From NCBI GenBank assembly GCA_937899905.1, contig CALCCF010000103.1, positions 17,702 to 81,701 of the forward strand: a stretch of 64,000 nt of DNA, given 5' to 3'. Positions within the stretch are counted from its first letter, which is position 1; every line of letters starts with the position of its first letter. The stretch is from an uncultured Phycisphaeraceae bacterium. GTDB taxonomy: Bacteria; Planctomycetota; Phycisphaerae; Phycisphaerales; UBA1924. The notes under the pieces were generated by a model. That model searched no databases. It was not told where the DNA came from and worked only from the letters and a program-made list of their open reading frames with translations. Positions 6,799-15,882 of this stretch are shown in pieces. The position numbers were made by a program, and so were the translations under genes.

Positions 6799-8535
6799 AT
6801 GAGATTGTTTCGGATCGCGGCCGTCGGAGCCGCAGTACTGGCGTCGGCCCAAGCCAACGCCCAGCAGGTCGAACCCATCCAGTTCACGCTCGACAACGGG
6901 ATGGAGTTCATGCTCTATCCCCGGAGCGAGGAGCCAAACATCATCGCCGCCGGCTGGTTGGCCAAGGTCGGCTCTGTGAACGAGCGACCGGGGATCACCG
7001 GCATCAGCCACTACCTCGAGCACATGCTCTTCAAGGGTACTGGCACTATCGGCACTAATGACCTCGAAGCGGACCGCGCGTCTCACGACGAGCAGCGCGA
7101 GCTCCAGGAGCGACTCCTCTCGCAAGTCATTGATGTTCAGTACGACCGCTGGCGCCGCGGCGAGATCAGTGACCCATGGGACGCGACGTATGACACCGAC
7201 GAGATGCGCGAGATCCGCAGCGAGCTTCGTGAGGTCGTCGATGCACACAAGACCCATGTCGTAACCAATGAATTCGACCGGGTCTACACGACGAAGGGCG
7301 CGTCGGGAATGAACGCCTTCACGTCGCACGACCTCACGATGTACTTCATCAACGTTCCGAGCAACAAGTTCGAGCTCTGGGCGTGGATGGAATCCGATCG
7401 CCTCAGCAACCCATCGTTCCGAGAATTCGTCTCCGAGAATGGGGTTGTTATCGAGGAACGCAAGCAGGTGCTCGAGTCCACGCCCACGGGGCGTATCGAC
7501 GAGCAGATCGATTCGGTCTTTTGGTCGAGCACGCCGTACTCGTGGCCCATCGTTGGCTGGCCCACCGATATCAGCGGCTACGCGTATGACAACCTGACCG
7601 ACTATTTCGACACCTACTACGACCCCAGCAATCTCGTGGGCATCGTCGTTGGCGACTTCAATCCCAGCGAAGTGAAGTCTGTCATCGAAGAGTACTTCGG
7701 CCGCCTTGAGACCACAAATCCCGTCATCCAGCCGGTCGTCACGATCCCCATCCACCCCGCGATCGAGAAGCGCATCGATGCCGAGTGCGACTGCCAGACC
7801 CGCGTCCGCGTCATGTACCCCGCACCGCCCTTCCGGCACGCTGATGGCTATGTCCTGGAGGTCCTCACCGGCATCCTGAACGGCCGGACGGGTCGCCTCT
7901 ACAAGTCGATGGTCGAGGGCGATGAGATCGCCGATCGAGCGTCGGCTTCCTATCAGCCCCGCAAGTACGGCGGTGCGCTGGAGTTCACGGGATTCCCCAA
8001 GAATGAGGCTACTACGGCCGATCTCGAAGCAGCCTGGGAGCGCGAGGTTGAGCTCCTCAAGACCGAGCCCGTGACCGAGCGCGAACTCCAGAAGATCAAG
8101 AACCAGACCATCGCCGACTCCTTCAGGCGACTCCAGAGTAACTTCTTCATTCTCGTCCAGCTCGGCTACTACGAGGGACTCGGCGGCTGGGAGTACATGA
8201 ACGAGTCGCCCGAGCAGATCCAGGCCGTCACGCCCAGCGACATCATGCGGGTGGCGAACCAGTACTTCGATCATTCGATCCGGACCGTCGCGACGTATAC
8301 ACGCCAGGAAGTGGATCTCTCGACCATGGATCCCGAGCTGGCTGCCATGACGCCGGAGCAGCGTGAGCAGGTCCAGATGATGCTCGCGCAGATGGCCCAG
8401 GCGTCTATCGATCAACTCAAGCAGGTCCTGCCCATGATCGAGCAACAGGCATCTTCGGTCCCCGCGGAAGACAAGGCCGCCTTCGACTACATGCTCAAGA
8501 AGCTGCGCGAGCGTGTCGAGGCCGAAGGAAACTGA
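6799..8535 (+). CDS. Exported M16 family zinc metallopeptidase (catalytic partner)
   Basis: The 578-residue product starts with a signal peptide (about residues 1-21, ending ANA). The inverse zinc motif HYLEH lies at residues 71-75 (H71, E74, H75), inside SHYLEHMLFKGT. An insertion of about 70 charged residues separates it from the block containing GASGMNAFTSHDLT. The second half has the inactive repeat with a conserved RVMYPAPPF-like block. M16 enzymes degrade small peptides in a closed chamber, often as a heterodimer with a non-catalytic relative, which is the next gene. The ATG at 6799 has AAGGAG six bases upstream. A glutamine- and methionine-rich tail ends the protein. Periplasmic location is inferred from the signal peptide. 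Confidence 0.9.
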   Translation: MRLFRIAAVGAAVLASAQANAQQVEPIQFTLDNGMEFMLYPRSEEPNIIAAGWLAKVGSVNERPGITGISHYLEHMLFKGTGTIGTNDLEADRASHDEQRELQERLLSQVIDVQYDRWRRGEISDPWDATYDTDEMREIRSELREVVDAHKTHVVTNEFDRVYTTKGASGMNAFTSHDLTMYFINVPSNKFELWAWMESDRLSNPSFREFVSENGVVIEERKQVLESTPTGRIDEQIDSVFWSSTPYSWPIVGWPTDISGYAYDNLTDYFDTYYDPSNLVGIVVGDFNPSEVKSVIEEYFGRLETTNPVIQPVVTIPIHPAIEKRIDAECDCQTRVRVMYPAPPFRHADGYVLEVLTGILNGRTGRLYKSMVEGDEIADRASASYQPRKYGGALEFTGFPKNEATTADLEAAWEREVELLKTEPVTERELQKIKNQTIADSFRRLQSNFFILVQLGYYEGLGGWEYMNESPEQIQAVTPSDIMRVANQYFDHSIRTVATYTRQEVDLSTMDPELAAMTPEQREQVQMMLAQMAQASIDQLKQVLPMIEQQASSVPAEDKAAFDYMLKKLRERVEAEGN

Positions 8536-8557
8536 GCACCCCGGAGAGGAAATACCC

Positions 8558-10066
8558 ATGAATAGGTTTTACAGCATCACGGGCGCCGCTCTCATCGCCG
8601 CGACCCTCGGCACCGTCGCCACTGCCGACATCCCCGATCGGCCCGAGGAGCTCATCTTCAAGGAGCTCAATTTCACGCCGCCCGCTGCGGGCGATTATCG
8701 CTACGAGCTCCCGAGCGGCGTTCGTGTTTACATGGCACCATCGAACGAGTTTCCGCTGGTCAACATCACCTTCAGCTTCAAGGGCGGCTCGTACCTTGTT
8801 GCAGACGACAAGGCCGGCCTGAACTCGATGACCGGCTCGCTCATGCGCTCGGGTGGCACCGCGTCCATGACCCCCGCCGAACTGGACGAGGAGATCGCCT
8901 ACCTCGCGGCCAACATCTCGACAAGTTCTGGCTCAACAACCTCGAGCGCCTCGCTGAACGCGCTCTCCTCGAACCTCGACGACGCGCTCGGCATCTTCAT
9001 GGACGTTGTCCGCAACCCGCGGTTTGACGACGATCGCAAGCGCATCCTCGTCGAGCAGAGCCTGGAAGGCATGAAGCAGCGCAACGATGCGCCCGGCTCG
9101 ATCATGGGCCGAGACTTCACCCGCCTGATGTACGGCGAGGACAGCTTCCAGGCCCGAGTCTCAACCGAGGCGACGATCACCAGTATCACCGAGCAGGACA
9201 TGCGAGACTTCCACGCGCGTGTCTTCCACCCGGGCAACCTCATCATCGGGGTGTCTGGGGACTTCGAGCCGCAAGAGATGCTCGAGACCCTTGAGGCCGC
9301 GATCCGGGGCTGGGAATTCGGCGAGAGCGTCCCCAACCCACCGAGTTCTGACAACGTCCCCGAGCCGGGCGTCTACTACGTGAACAAGGACGACGTGCCG
9401 CAAGGCATGGTCCGTCTCGGTCACCGCACCGTTGATCGCGATCACCCAGACTCCATCGCGATCTCGGTCATGAACGACATCCTGGGTGGCGGCGGCTTTA
9501 CCGCACGCATGATGAACCGGCTTCGCAATGACGAAGGCCTCACGTACGGCGTCTACACGTCGTTCGTGCGTCCTTCGTGGTATCCAGGCCACTTCCTGAC
9601 GCACTTCTCAACCAGCGGCGAGACCGTCGCACTCGCCCTGCGCATGGCGATGGAAGAGATTGACAAGATGCGATCGGGTATGGTGTCCGAAGAGGAACTC
9701 ACCACCACGCAAAACTCCTTCATCGAGACGTTCCCGCGCACCTTTGAGTCCAAGCCCGCGATGCTTGGTGTCTTCATCAACGACGAGTGGACTGGGCGTG
9801 ATCCCAACTACTGGGCGACATACAGAGACAGGGTCAGGGCCGTCACCCGCTCGGATGTCCAGATCGTGGCCAACGAGTACCTGCGGCCGGACAACACCGC
9901 CATCCTCATCGTTGGACCGTGGGAAGACATCTACCGGGGCAACGTGAACGAGGTTGACCCCAATCGACGCGCTTCCATGGCCGAGTTCTTCGGTGGCGAA
10001 GCGACCCAGATCGCTCTTCGCGATCCCATGACTCAGAAGGAACTGCCCGCCGACGGCGGTGGTTAA
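8558..10066 (+). CDS. Exported M16 family protein lacking the zinc motif (non-catalytic partner)
   Basis: A 502-residue secreted protein with a signal peptide ending near VATA and the M16 fold, located 22 bases after the catalytic M16 gene. At the place of HxxEH it has DKAGLNSMTGSLMRSGGT, so the zinc ligands are missing. The rest is well conserved: an MRDFHARVFHPGNLIIGVSG-like block around residues 208-227 and the glycine-rich GGGGFTARMMNRLRNDEGLTY-type segment typical of M16 subunits that shape the substrate chamber. The start at 8558 has GAGAGGA upstream. The pair likely works as a periplasmic heterodimer similar to mitochondrial processing peptidase alpha/beta. A strong hairpin follows the stop codon. 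Confidence 0.9.
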   Translation: MNRFYSITGAALIAATLGTVATADIPDRPEELIFKELNFTPPAAGDYRYELPSGVRVYMAPSNEFPLVNITFSFKGGSYLVADDKAGLNSMTGSLMRSGGTASMTPAELDEEIAYLAANISTSSGSTTSSASLNALSSNLDDALGIFMDVVRNPRFDDDRKRILVEQSLEGMKQRNDAPGSIMGRDFTRLMYGEDSFQARVSTEATITSITEQDMRDFHARVFHPGNLIIGVSGDFEPQEMLETLEAAIRGWEFGESVPNPPSSDNVPEPGVYYVNKDDVPQGMVRLGHRTVDRDHPDSIAISVMNDILGGGGFTARMMNRLRNDEGLTYGVYTSFVRPSWYPGHFLTHFSTSGETVALALRMAMEEIDKMRSGMVSEEELTTTQNSFIETFPRTFESKPAMLGVFINDEWTGRDPNYWATYRDRVRAVTRSDVQIVANEYLRPDNTAILIVGPWEDIYRGNVNEVDPNRRASMAEFFGGEATQIALRDPMTQKELPADGGG

Positions 10067-10093
10067 ACACGTTCCAAAACTGAAGGTGTGAAT

Positions 10094-10120
10094 GCGGGCG
10101 GCCCAAAGTGGGCCGCCCGC
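10094..10120. terminator. 12-bp GC-rich hairpin after the M16 pair
   Basis: GCGGGCGGCCCA and TGGGCCGCCCGC pair perfectly around a 3-base loop AAG. It starts 27 bases after the M16 stop and lies between two convergent genes, so it may stop both. No T run follows, which is why confidence is below that of a classic terminator. Confidence 0.6.
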
Positions 10121-10245
10121 TGCTTTGCGTAAACATGTGTTGCCGACATTTTGAGTTCATGCTCGTGAACACAGGAGGCAACGACAATCGAGCCACGCAC
10201 CGAACCGGCTCAAGATCGAAAGTTGTGCCCCAGTCGGACTTACGA

Positions 10246-11361
10246 TCAACATCCAGCGTCGAAGAGGTTCTGGAACGCCAGGAAGTCGAAGATTGTGAAG
10301 CTGCCGTCGTCGTCCATGTCGGCGCAGCTGTCTTGAGCGTCGAAGGAGTTCTGGAACTCGAGGAAGTCGAAGATGTTGATGGAGCCATCGCCGTTGAAGT
10401 CGGCAGCACACTGGCCGAAGCCGCATCGACTATTGGGGACGAGGCTGAACGCGGCATCGCCCGGGCCGAAGGGGCTGTCGAGCACCGAGACCTGCATGAT
10501 GTAGTTCCCCGGATCGAGCACGGTCGAGGCGCTGGACCAGTTCGGATCGGCAAAGGCGGCTTCGAAGTCGTCGCCGATGCCTTGCCCAAGCCCCTCGGGC
10601 TCGCTTGTCATGAACTGGTCGACCACGGTCGCGCCCTGCAGGATGCGGATGTTGAAGCGGTCGCCCGCGAGGTAGCCGTCGGTGATCCGAAGCCGATTGC
10701 AATCCTCGGTCGCGGTGAACGGCACGATGAGTGGGCTACCGGGGCCGGTGAAGGAGAAGGTCTGCCATCCGCCGCAGTCGACCTCGGCCGGGGCGCTGGA
10801 GAACTCGCCGACCGCGAAGCCCGTGGCGAGCGCGGTGGGGTTCTGGATCCGGACCGACGTGATCGAGTCGCCGCTCTCGGTGCTGAATGCGAAGCCCTCG
10901 GCATCGAGCGCTCGGATGGACTCGTTGATGAACCGGATATCTCCCCGGGCGGTGATGACTTGGATGTTGAACTCGAAGGTTCCCCAGCGACGCGGCTGGA
11001 CGTAGAACGTGAGCGCACCAACTTCGCCCTCGGGGAAGGTAAACTCGACTTCATCGGTGACGAGATCGGTCGTGTAGACCGCGCCTTCATAGCCGTGGCT
11101 CCAAGTAGGCCAATCATCGCCAATGCGCTCTAGGCGAAGGGCCTCGTCCCAGGTGGCGGTGCGTGGCGACAAGAGTCCAGCGGTCGGGAACGTTGGGTAG
11201 AAGATACCCGAGGCGCGGATCTCGAACGCGGATTGGAGGTCGTAACCATCGATCTCGGACGGCGGGGCTTCAGTACCGAGGTGGGTGTACGAGAGCTGGG
11301 CGTGGACGGCCGTGCTCATGGCGGCCATCGCGGCGACACAATAAGCGGAACGAAGATTCAT
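10246..11361 (-). CDS. Secreted protein with C-terminal GC-type dockerin domain
   Basis: A 371-residue exported protein with signal peptide ending AVHA. The central 280 residues are beta-rich with no recognised catalytic motif and include the block FSFTGPGSPLIVPF. The C-terminus holds two EF-hand-like repeats, CAADFNGDGSINIFDF and DMDDDGSFTIFDF, each followed by an FQN.F helix, and the protein ends in Gly-Cys. This is the GC-type dockerin recognised in Phycisphaerae, thought to act as a calcium-binding C-terminal anchor or sorting domain. The two repeats are also visible as DNA repeats near 10255-10310 and 10340-10400. The start has AAGGAG upstream. The binding partner is unknown. Confidence 0.85.
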   Translation of the reverse strand: MNLRSAYCVAAMAAMSTAVHAQLSYTHLGTEAPPSEIDGYDLQSAFEIRASGIFYPTFPTAGLLSPRTATWDEALRLERIGDDWPTWSHGYEGAVYTTDLVTDEVEFTFPEGEVGALTFYVQPRRWGTFEFNIQVITARGDIRFINESIRALDAEGFAFSTESGDSITSVRIQNPTALATGFAVGEFSSAPAEVDCGGWQTFSFTGPGSPLIVPFTATEDCNRLRITDGYLAGDRFNIRILQGATVVDQFMTSEPEGLGQGIGDDFEAAFADPNWSSASTVLDPGNYIMQVSVLDSPFGPGDAAFSLVPNSRCGFGQCAADFNGDGSINIFDFLEFQNSFDAQDSCADMDDDGSFTIFDFLAFQNLFDAGC

Positions 11362-11825
11362 GGGGACGACTCCTTAGTGCGGGGGACGCGATCGCGACCC
11401 TCGCTCATGGCGGTGAGGCACACCGCCGACCGGGGGAACAGGAATAACACGATGCGGTGATGGCTGCGGTCCCTGGGGTGGGCCGCGTGCTTGCCAGTAC
11501 CGACCACACTGGCGAGAACCGGGCCGATGGGGTGACACGGCCGGCTCAAAAAAAAATGCGTGGTCGGCAATCTGTCGATTTCGTGAGGATCCGTGTCCCC
11601 CGGCCACGATAAATCGCGCCTGAGCTACATGGGCAAAGAGAATTGGGCTCTGGATTGGGCGGCGCGTCCCCGACAATCCACCAGCCGCATCGGAGTCACC
11701 CAGCCATGCAGATCGAGGCACCCACTGCCGATCAATGCTGGATATCGCCAGGACCCCGTTTAGACTGTCGGCATGGCCCGCTCCAGAAGAACCGCCTCAG
11801 TCCACATCGCCGCGAGGTCAGCCGC
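11362..11825. other. 464-bp divergent intergenic region between the dockerin gene and the ECF sigma gene
   Basis: It should hold promoters for both directions. Seen in it are a perfect 7-bp hairpin GGCGGTG-AGGCA-CACCGCC at 11409-11427 in the dockerin leader, and a run of nine A at 11548-11556 that stands out in this GC-rich sequence. An in-frame extension of the sigma gene is open back to 11643 but shows no family similarity. No further gene is supported. Confidence 0.5.
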
Positions 11826-12467
11826 GTGACGCCGCGTGAGCCGATTCGGGGCGAGGACGTCACGGTCCTTCTTGCCGCTTCGGCATCGGGGGGAGTCGAG
11901 GCCCGGGATCGACTGGCGGGCATCCTGCATGCGGAACTGCACGCGATGGCTCGGGCACGCATGCGCGGCGAGCGGCCCGATCACACGCTTGGCGCCACGG
12001 CCCTGGTCAACGAGACCTTCCTCCGGCTATTCCAGACCGCCGACCATGCGGAAACGCACGCCGATCTAAGTTGGCGTGACCGCCACGCATTCTTTGCAGC
12101 CGCCGCGACCGCGATGCGTCGGGTCTTAATCGATCACGCTCGCGCTCGCGCGACGGTGAAGCGTGGCGGTGGCGAGCGCCCCCGAACGCTGGTAGTCGCG
12201 GCCGATGCCGTTGCGGCCGCCCAGTCGCTCGAACCCAGCGACTTCTTGGCCCTCGATGAGGCGATGGGCCGGTTGGTATCGGTTGACGATCGGGCCGCCG
12301 AGGTCACGCGCCTGAAGTTCTTTGCGGGCCTTGATAGCAACGAGATTGCCGAACTCTTGGGCGTGTCTTCGCGCACCGTAAAGCGCGACTGGGAGTTTGC
12401 TAAGGCATGGCTCGCCGCATTTCTCGCCGACGAGAAGGCGTCGGATGACCAGAGCGAACAGGCCTGA
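11826..12467 (+). CDS. ECF-type RNA polymerase sigma factor (planctomycete/acidobacterial group)
   Basis: The 213-residue product has sigma region 2 and region 4 and no anti-sigma gene beside it. The N-terminal part AGILHAELHAMARARM, then HTLGATALVNETFLRLF, matches the group of ECF factors that are encoded next to Ser/Thr kinases. Region 4 is at LKFFAGLDSNEIAELLGVSS, with the recognition helix following. The GTG at 11826 is chosen because it aligns with the usual N-terminus of this group and has GAGG upstream; an ATG at 11643 would add 61 residues with no similarity. It ends 3 bases before the kinase gene, so the two are one operon and the kinase probably controls this factor's activity. Confidence 0.85.
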   Translation: MTPREPIRGEDVTVLLAASASGGVEARDRLAGILHAELHAMARARMRGERPDHTLGATALVNETFLRLFQTADHAETHADLSWRDRHAFFAAAATAMRRVLIDHARARATVKRGGGERPRTLVVAADAVAAAQSLEPSDFLALDEAMGRLVSVDDRAAEVTRLKFFAGLDSNEIAELLGVSSRTVKRDWEFAKAWLAAFLADEKASDDQSEQA

Positions 12468-12470
12468 CCG

Positions 12471-15400
12471 ATGTTGAGCCCAGGCCAATGGAGCGAAGCC
12501 AAGAGGCTGTTTTCCGAGTTGTCCGAGCTCGATCCCGAACTGCGTCTCCCGCATCTCGAAGCGTCGGGCGTCGACGCTGAGAGCCGCACGCAGGTCCTCA
12601 AGCTTCTCGAGGCCTTCGATGGTGGATCGGAGTTCCTTTCCGCGCCGACACGTCGGCGGTCGAATCATGAGCCGCGCTCGACCATCGCGGCGGGGCAGCA
12701 CATCGCCGGATACACGATCGTCCGGGAGATCGGGCGTGGCGGGATGGGCACCGTGTACGAGGCGGTCCAGGCGAGCCCAAAGCGGCGTGTCGCGCTCAAG
12801 GTGCTGCGGGCGGACATCGCCTCTCAGAGGACAATCGACCGCTTCGTCCGCGAGGGCGAGGTACTGGCGCGTCTGGAACACCCTGGCGTCGCACGCGTCT
12901 TCGAGACCGGGAGGGCCAAGGACGACGACGGCCGGGCCCGGCCCTTCATCGCCATGCAGTTCATCGAGCACGCGGCGCCCGTGACCGCGTTCGTGCAGGA
13001 TCACGGGCTCGCTGACCACGCCAAGCTCGAGCTGATGGTTGCGATCTGCCACGCGGTCCACTACGGCCACCAACGCGGCATCATCCATCGAGACATCAAG
13101 CCGAACAACCTCCTGGTTGGAACGGATGGCATCCCGCGCATTATCGACTTTGGCGTGGCTCGAACCGTGGACGCCGAGGATTCGATCGCCGCGAACGACA
13201 CGATCGCGCACGAGATCCTTGGCACTCTCCGATACATGAGCCCCGAACAGTGCGCCGGCCGGGCGAACGAGGTGGACGTACGCACGGATGTGTACGCGCT
13301 CGGAGTGGTTCTCTATGAGGTGTTGCTCGGGCACCTGCCGTACGAATTCACCACCGATTCGCTCGTCGATATTCCCCGAGTCATTGTAGAGCACACGCCG
13401 CTCCCTCCAAGTCGCAAGCTCGACGCAGACCTGCAGGCCATCATCTACAAGGCACTCGAGAAGCGGCCGGATGACCGGTACCCGTCCGCCGAGGCGCTGG
13501 CGACCGACCTCCGGCGTTATCTCGCGGGCGAACCGATCGAAGCGAAGCGCGATCGAGCGTGGTACGTGCTGACGAAGACGCTCCGCCGATATCGCCGGAC
13601 CGTGTCGTTGGTCGCGACAGCGTTCGTGGTATTGTGTGGTGTGGCGGTCTGGCTCGGGCTGATGTACGTTCGTGCCGAGCGCGATGCTATGGAGCTGCGG
13701 CGCCTGGACTACTTGCAGACGATCGCTCTTGCCGAGCGCGAGCTGGAATCGTCCCGTACCGGTGAGCTACGACGTTTATTGGAGGGCTGCCCAGAGGAGA
13801 TGCGCGGCTGGGAGTGGGACTATCTCGATCGACGATCCGACGAGAGCATCGCGACGATCCGGACCAGGCCAAATGTGGCTGGAGCAACTTCGCCGGATGG
13901 GTGCCTCTTCGCAACCGGTACACGCAACGGTGTCGTGGAGATCTGGGACATCCAATCTCAGACGCTTGTAACGGACGTTGAAATCGACGCGAACTTCGTT
14001 GAGAGCCTGTCGTTCTCAGCCGATGGCATGAGGCTTGCCGTTGGAACGCGTGCTTCTGCCGATGACTACATCATCGACTTGGCGTCGATGGACGTCGCTG
14101 TTTCCATTAACGCAGACCAGGGCATCAAGACAGTCTGCTTCACTCCTCGTACGGACAAGCTTGTAACGGCGTCGGCTAACGGTGCGCTCGACATTCGCGA
14201 TCGAGTGACGGGTGAGATCGTCGATTCGCTCTCCACTCGCGGATCGTGGGCGACGGCTTTGGCCTCAAACGCCGACGGTTCACTCTTGCTGAGCGGGCAC
14301 GAAGATGGTTCGGTCCGACTGTGGGATCTTGCGACAGGCGAACTGGTGTTCGAGTCCAGAGAGTCGCACAGCGATCGGGTGTCGACGGTGGCGCTATCCA
14401 GTGACGGCCACTTGATCTTGTCAGGAAGCTGGGACAACACGATCAGGGCATGGACGACTGAGGGTCATCAGGCCGACTTGCGCATGTCCGCCGGCGACTT
14501 GGTGCGATCGATCTCGCTTACCGCAGATGGATCGACTCTGCTCGTCGTGACGCCGACTACCGTGGAAATCCGCGATGGCCGAAGCCGGGTCGTCGAGCGT
14601 CAACTTGTCGGCCAATCCAATGGCCTTGGCGGGGCCCTGCTTCCGAACACGTACGGCCAGAGCCAGATTCTCACGTGGTCGTCCGAGTCCGTTCAGCTCT
14701 GGAACGCCAGGTCGCGAACGGGGGCGTACGAGCTGCTCTCAGGTCAACAGCGCATCGATGCGGTCGCCGAGTCCTCATGCGGACGGTGGGTGGCCGCGGC
14801 CCAGCGCGGCGGCCGGATCCAGACATGGGATGGTGGTCGCACCGGGTCGACACTCGAGCTCGCGAGCGGTGCCAGCCGGGTGTATCGCTTGGCCTTCTCT
14901 CCCTCGGGCGAGCATCTCGCGGCCGTTTGCGACGACGGTTCTCTGCGAATCTGGCTCGTCGAGTCGGGTGATCTTGTCCATGACGCTCCGGACGCTGGAA
15001 TGCCGGTTCACGTCGCGTGGTCCTCTGCAGACGAAGTCGTCGTCGCGACCCACTACGACATCATCGTGGCCTGGCGGCTTGGCGTAGACGAGCCCATCTG
15101 GACACAACCCGCGGACCAGGGAGGGTTCGGTGCGATCGCGGTCTCTCCCGACTTCGCGTATGTGGCAACCGGAGGCCAAGACGGTTCGATCAAGATCTGG
15201 AACAACCGTGTTCGGGGGCTCCAGCAGGTCGGCGTGCTCGACGGGCACTCCACGCTGATTGGTGATCTGGCATGGTCGCCCGATGGCAGCATGCTCGCGT
15301 CCGGATCGAATGACGAGGAGATTGTGATCTGGGATGTGGCCTCCCGATCGCAGTTGCACCGGCTGCTTGGCCACGAGGGTCTGATCAAGTCTGTAGATTT

Positions 15401-15620
15401 TGATCCAACATCGACTCGCCTGATATCCGCGGGCTGGGAAGGGACGCTCCGTCTTTGGGACACTTCGAGCGGAGAACTCGTCCTTCGCTTGCAGGGCCAT
15501 CGCGGCATCGTTATGGGTGCCCAATTCTCGCAAGATGGCCGCCGTGTCATCAGCGGAGGTAGCGACGGGTCGGTGCGAGTGTGGGACGCCGGCCCCTTGC
15601 GCGGTCCCCGGATGCGCTAG
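12471..15620 (+). CDS. Membrane Ser/Thr protein kinase with C-terminal WD40 propellers
   Basis: 1049 residues. An N-terminal helical region (1-75) of the type common in these kinases is followed by a PknB-like kinase domain: glycine loop IGRGGMGTVYEA at 87-98, ATP lysine K110, catalytic loop HRDIKPNN from H206, DFG at 226-228. All catalytic residues are present. One membrane helix lies at about 375-397, and the C-terminal 580 residues carry about 13-14 WD40 repeats (for example DGSVRLWDLATGE and DGSVRVWD), enough for two seven-bladed propellers facing the periplasm. The likely role is to sense an external protein or ligand and phosphorylate partners, first of all the ECF sigma factor encoded 3 bases upstream. 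The gene ends 262 bases from a convergent gene. Confidence 0.93.
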   Translation: MLSPGQWSEAKRLFSELSELDPELRLPHLEASGVDAESRTQVLKLLEAFDGGSEFLSAPTRRRSNHEPRSTIAAGQHIAGYTIVREIGRGGMGTVYEAVQASPKRRVALKVLRADIASQRTIDRFVREGEVLARLEHPGVARVFETGRAKDDDGRARPFIAMQFIEHAAPVTAFVQDHGLADHAKLELMVAICHAVHYGHQRGIIHRDIKPNNLLVGTDGIPRIIDFGVARTVDAEDSIAANDTIAHEILGTLRYMSPEQCAGRANEVDVRTDVYALGVVLYEVLLGHLPYEFTTDSLVDIPRVIVEHTPLPPSRKLDADLQAIIYKALEKRPDDRYPSAEALATDLRRYLAGEPIEAKRDRAWYVLTKTLRRYRRTVSLVATAFVVLCGVAVWLGLMYVRAERDAMELRRLDYLQTIALAERELESSRTGELRRLLEGCPEEMRGWEWDYLDRRSDESIATIRTRPNVAGATSPDGCLFATGTRNGVVEIWDIQSQTLVTDVEIDANFVESLSFSADGMRLAVGTRASADDYIIDLASMDVAVSINADQGIKTVCFTPRTDKLVTASANGALDIRDRVTGEIVDSLSTRGSWATALASNADGSLLLSGHEDGSVRLWDLATGELVFESRESHSDRVSTVALSSDGHLILSGSWDNTIRAWTTEGHQADLRMSAGDLVRSISLTADGSTLLVVTPTTVEIRDGRSRVVERQLVGQSNGLGGALLPNTYGQSQILTWSSESVQLWNARSRTGAYELLSGQQRIDAVAESSCGRWVAAAQRGGRIQTWDGGRTGSTLELASGASRVYRLAFSPSGEHLAAVCDDGSLRIWLVESGDLVHDAPDAGMPVHVAWSSADEVVVATHYDIIVAWRLGVDEPIWTQPADQGGFGAIAVSPDFAYVATGGQDGSIKIWNNRVRGLQQVGVLDGHSTLIGDLAWSPDGSMLASGSNDEEIVIWDVASRSQLHRLLGHEGLIKSVDFDPTSTRLISAGWEGTLRLWDTSSGELVLRLQGHRGIVMGAQFSQDGRRVISGGSDGSVRVWDAGPLRGPRMR

Positions 15621-15882
15621 CCCTGGTCTCCATGGATAGTCGTGCCGTGCACAGCTTTGGCGGCGATTGCCCAGCGGTGCAACGTGTAGATGAGAAGGGC
15701 GAACAAATCGAGAGGATCGAGTGCTGTAGTGAAGACACTCGGCCTAACCACCGATCGACGCGACGGAAGATGGGACACGTGCAGATTTCGAGATCGCTAA
15801 TCGCGCCTACTTACCCTCTTGCATCACACTTCCGCCAAATCCGAACGAACCACCTTGGAGCCGACAGGCTGGGGCGACCGGT

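Noticed and set aside
6622..8559. A 645-codon frame on the minus strand opposite the catalytic M16 gene
   Set aside because: Long only because high GC removes stop codons; Leu/Gly/Asp/His-rich shadow with no family motif.
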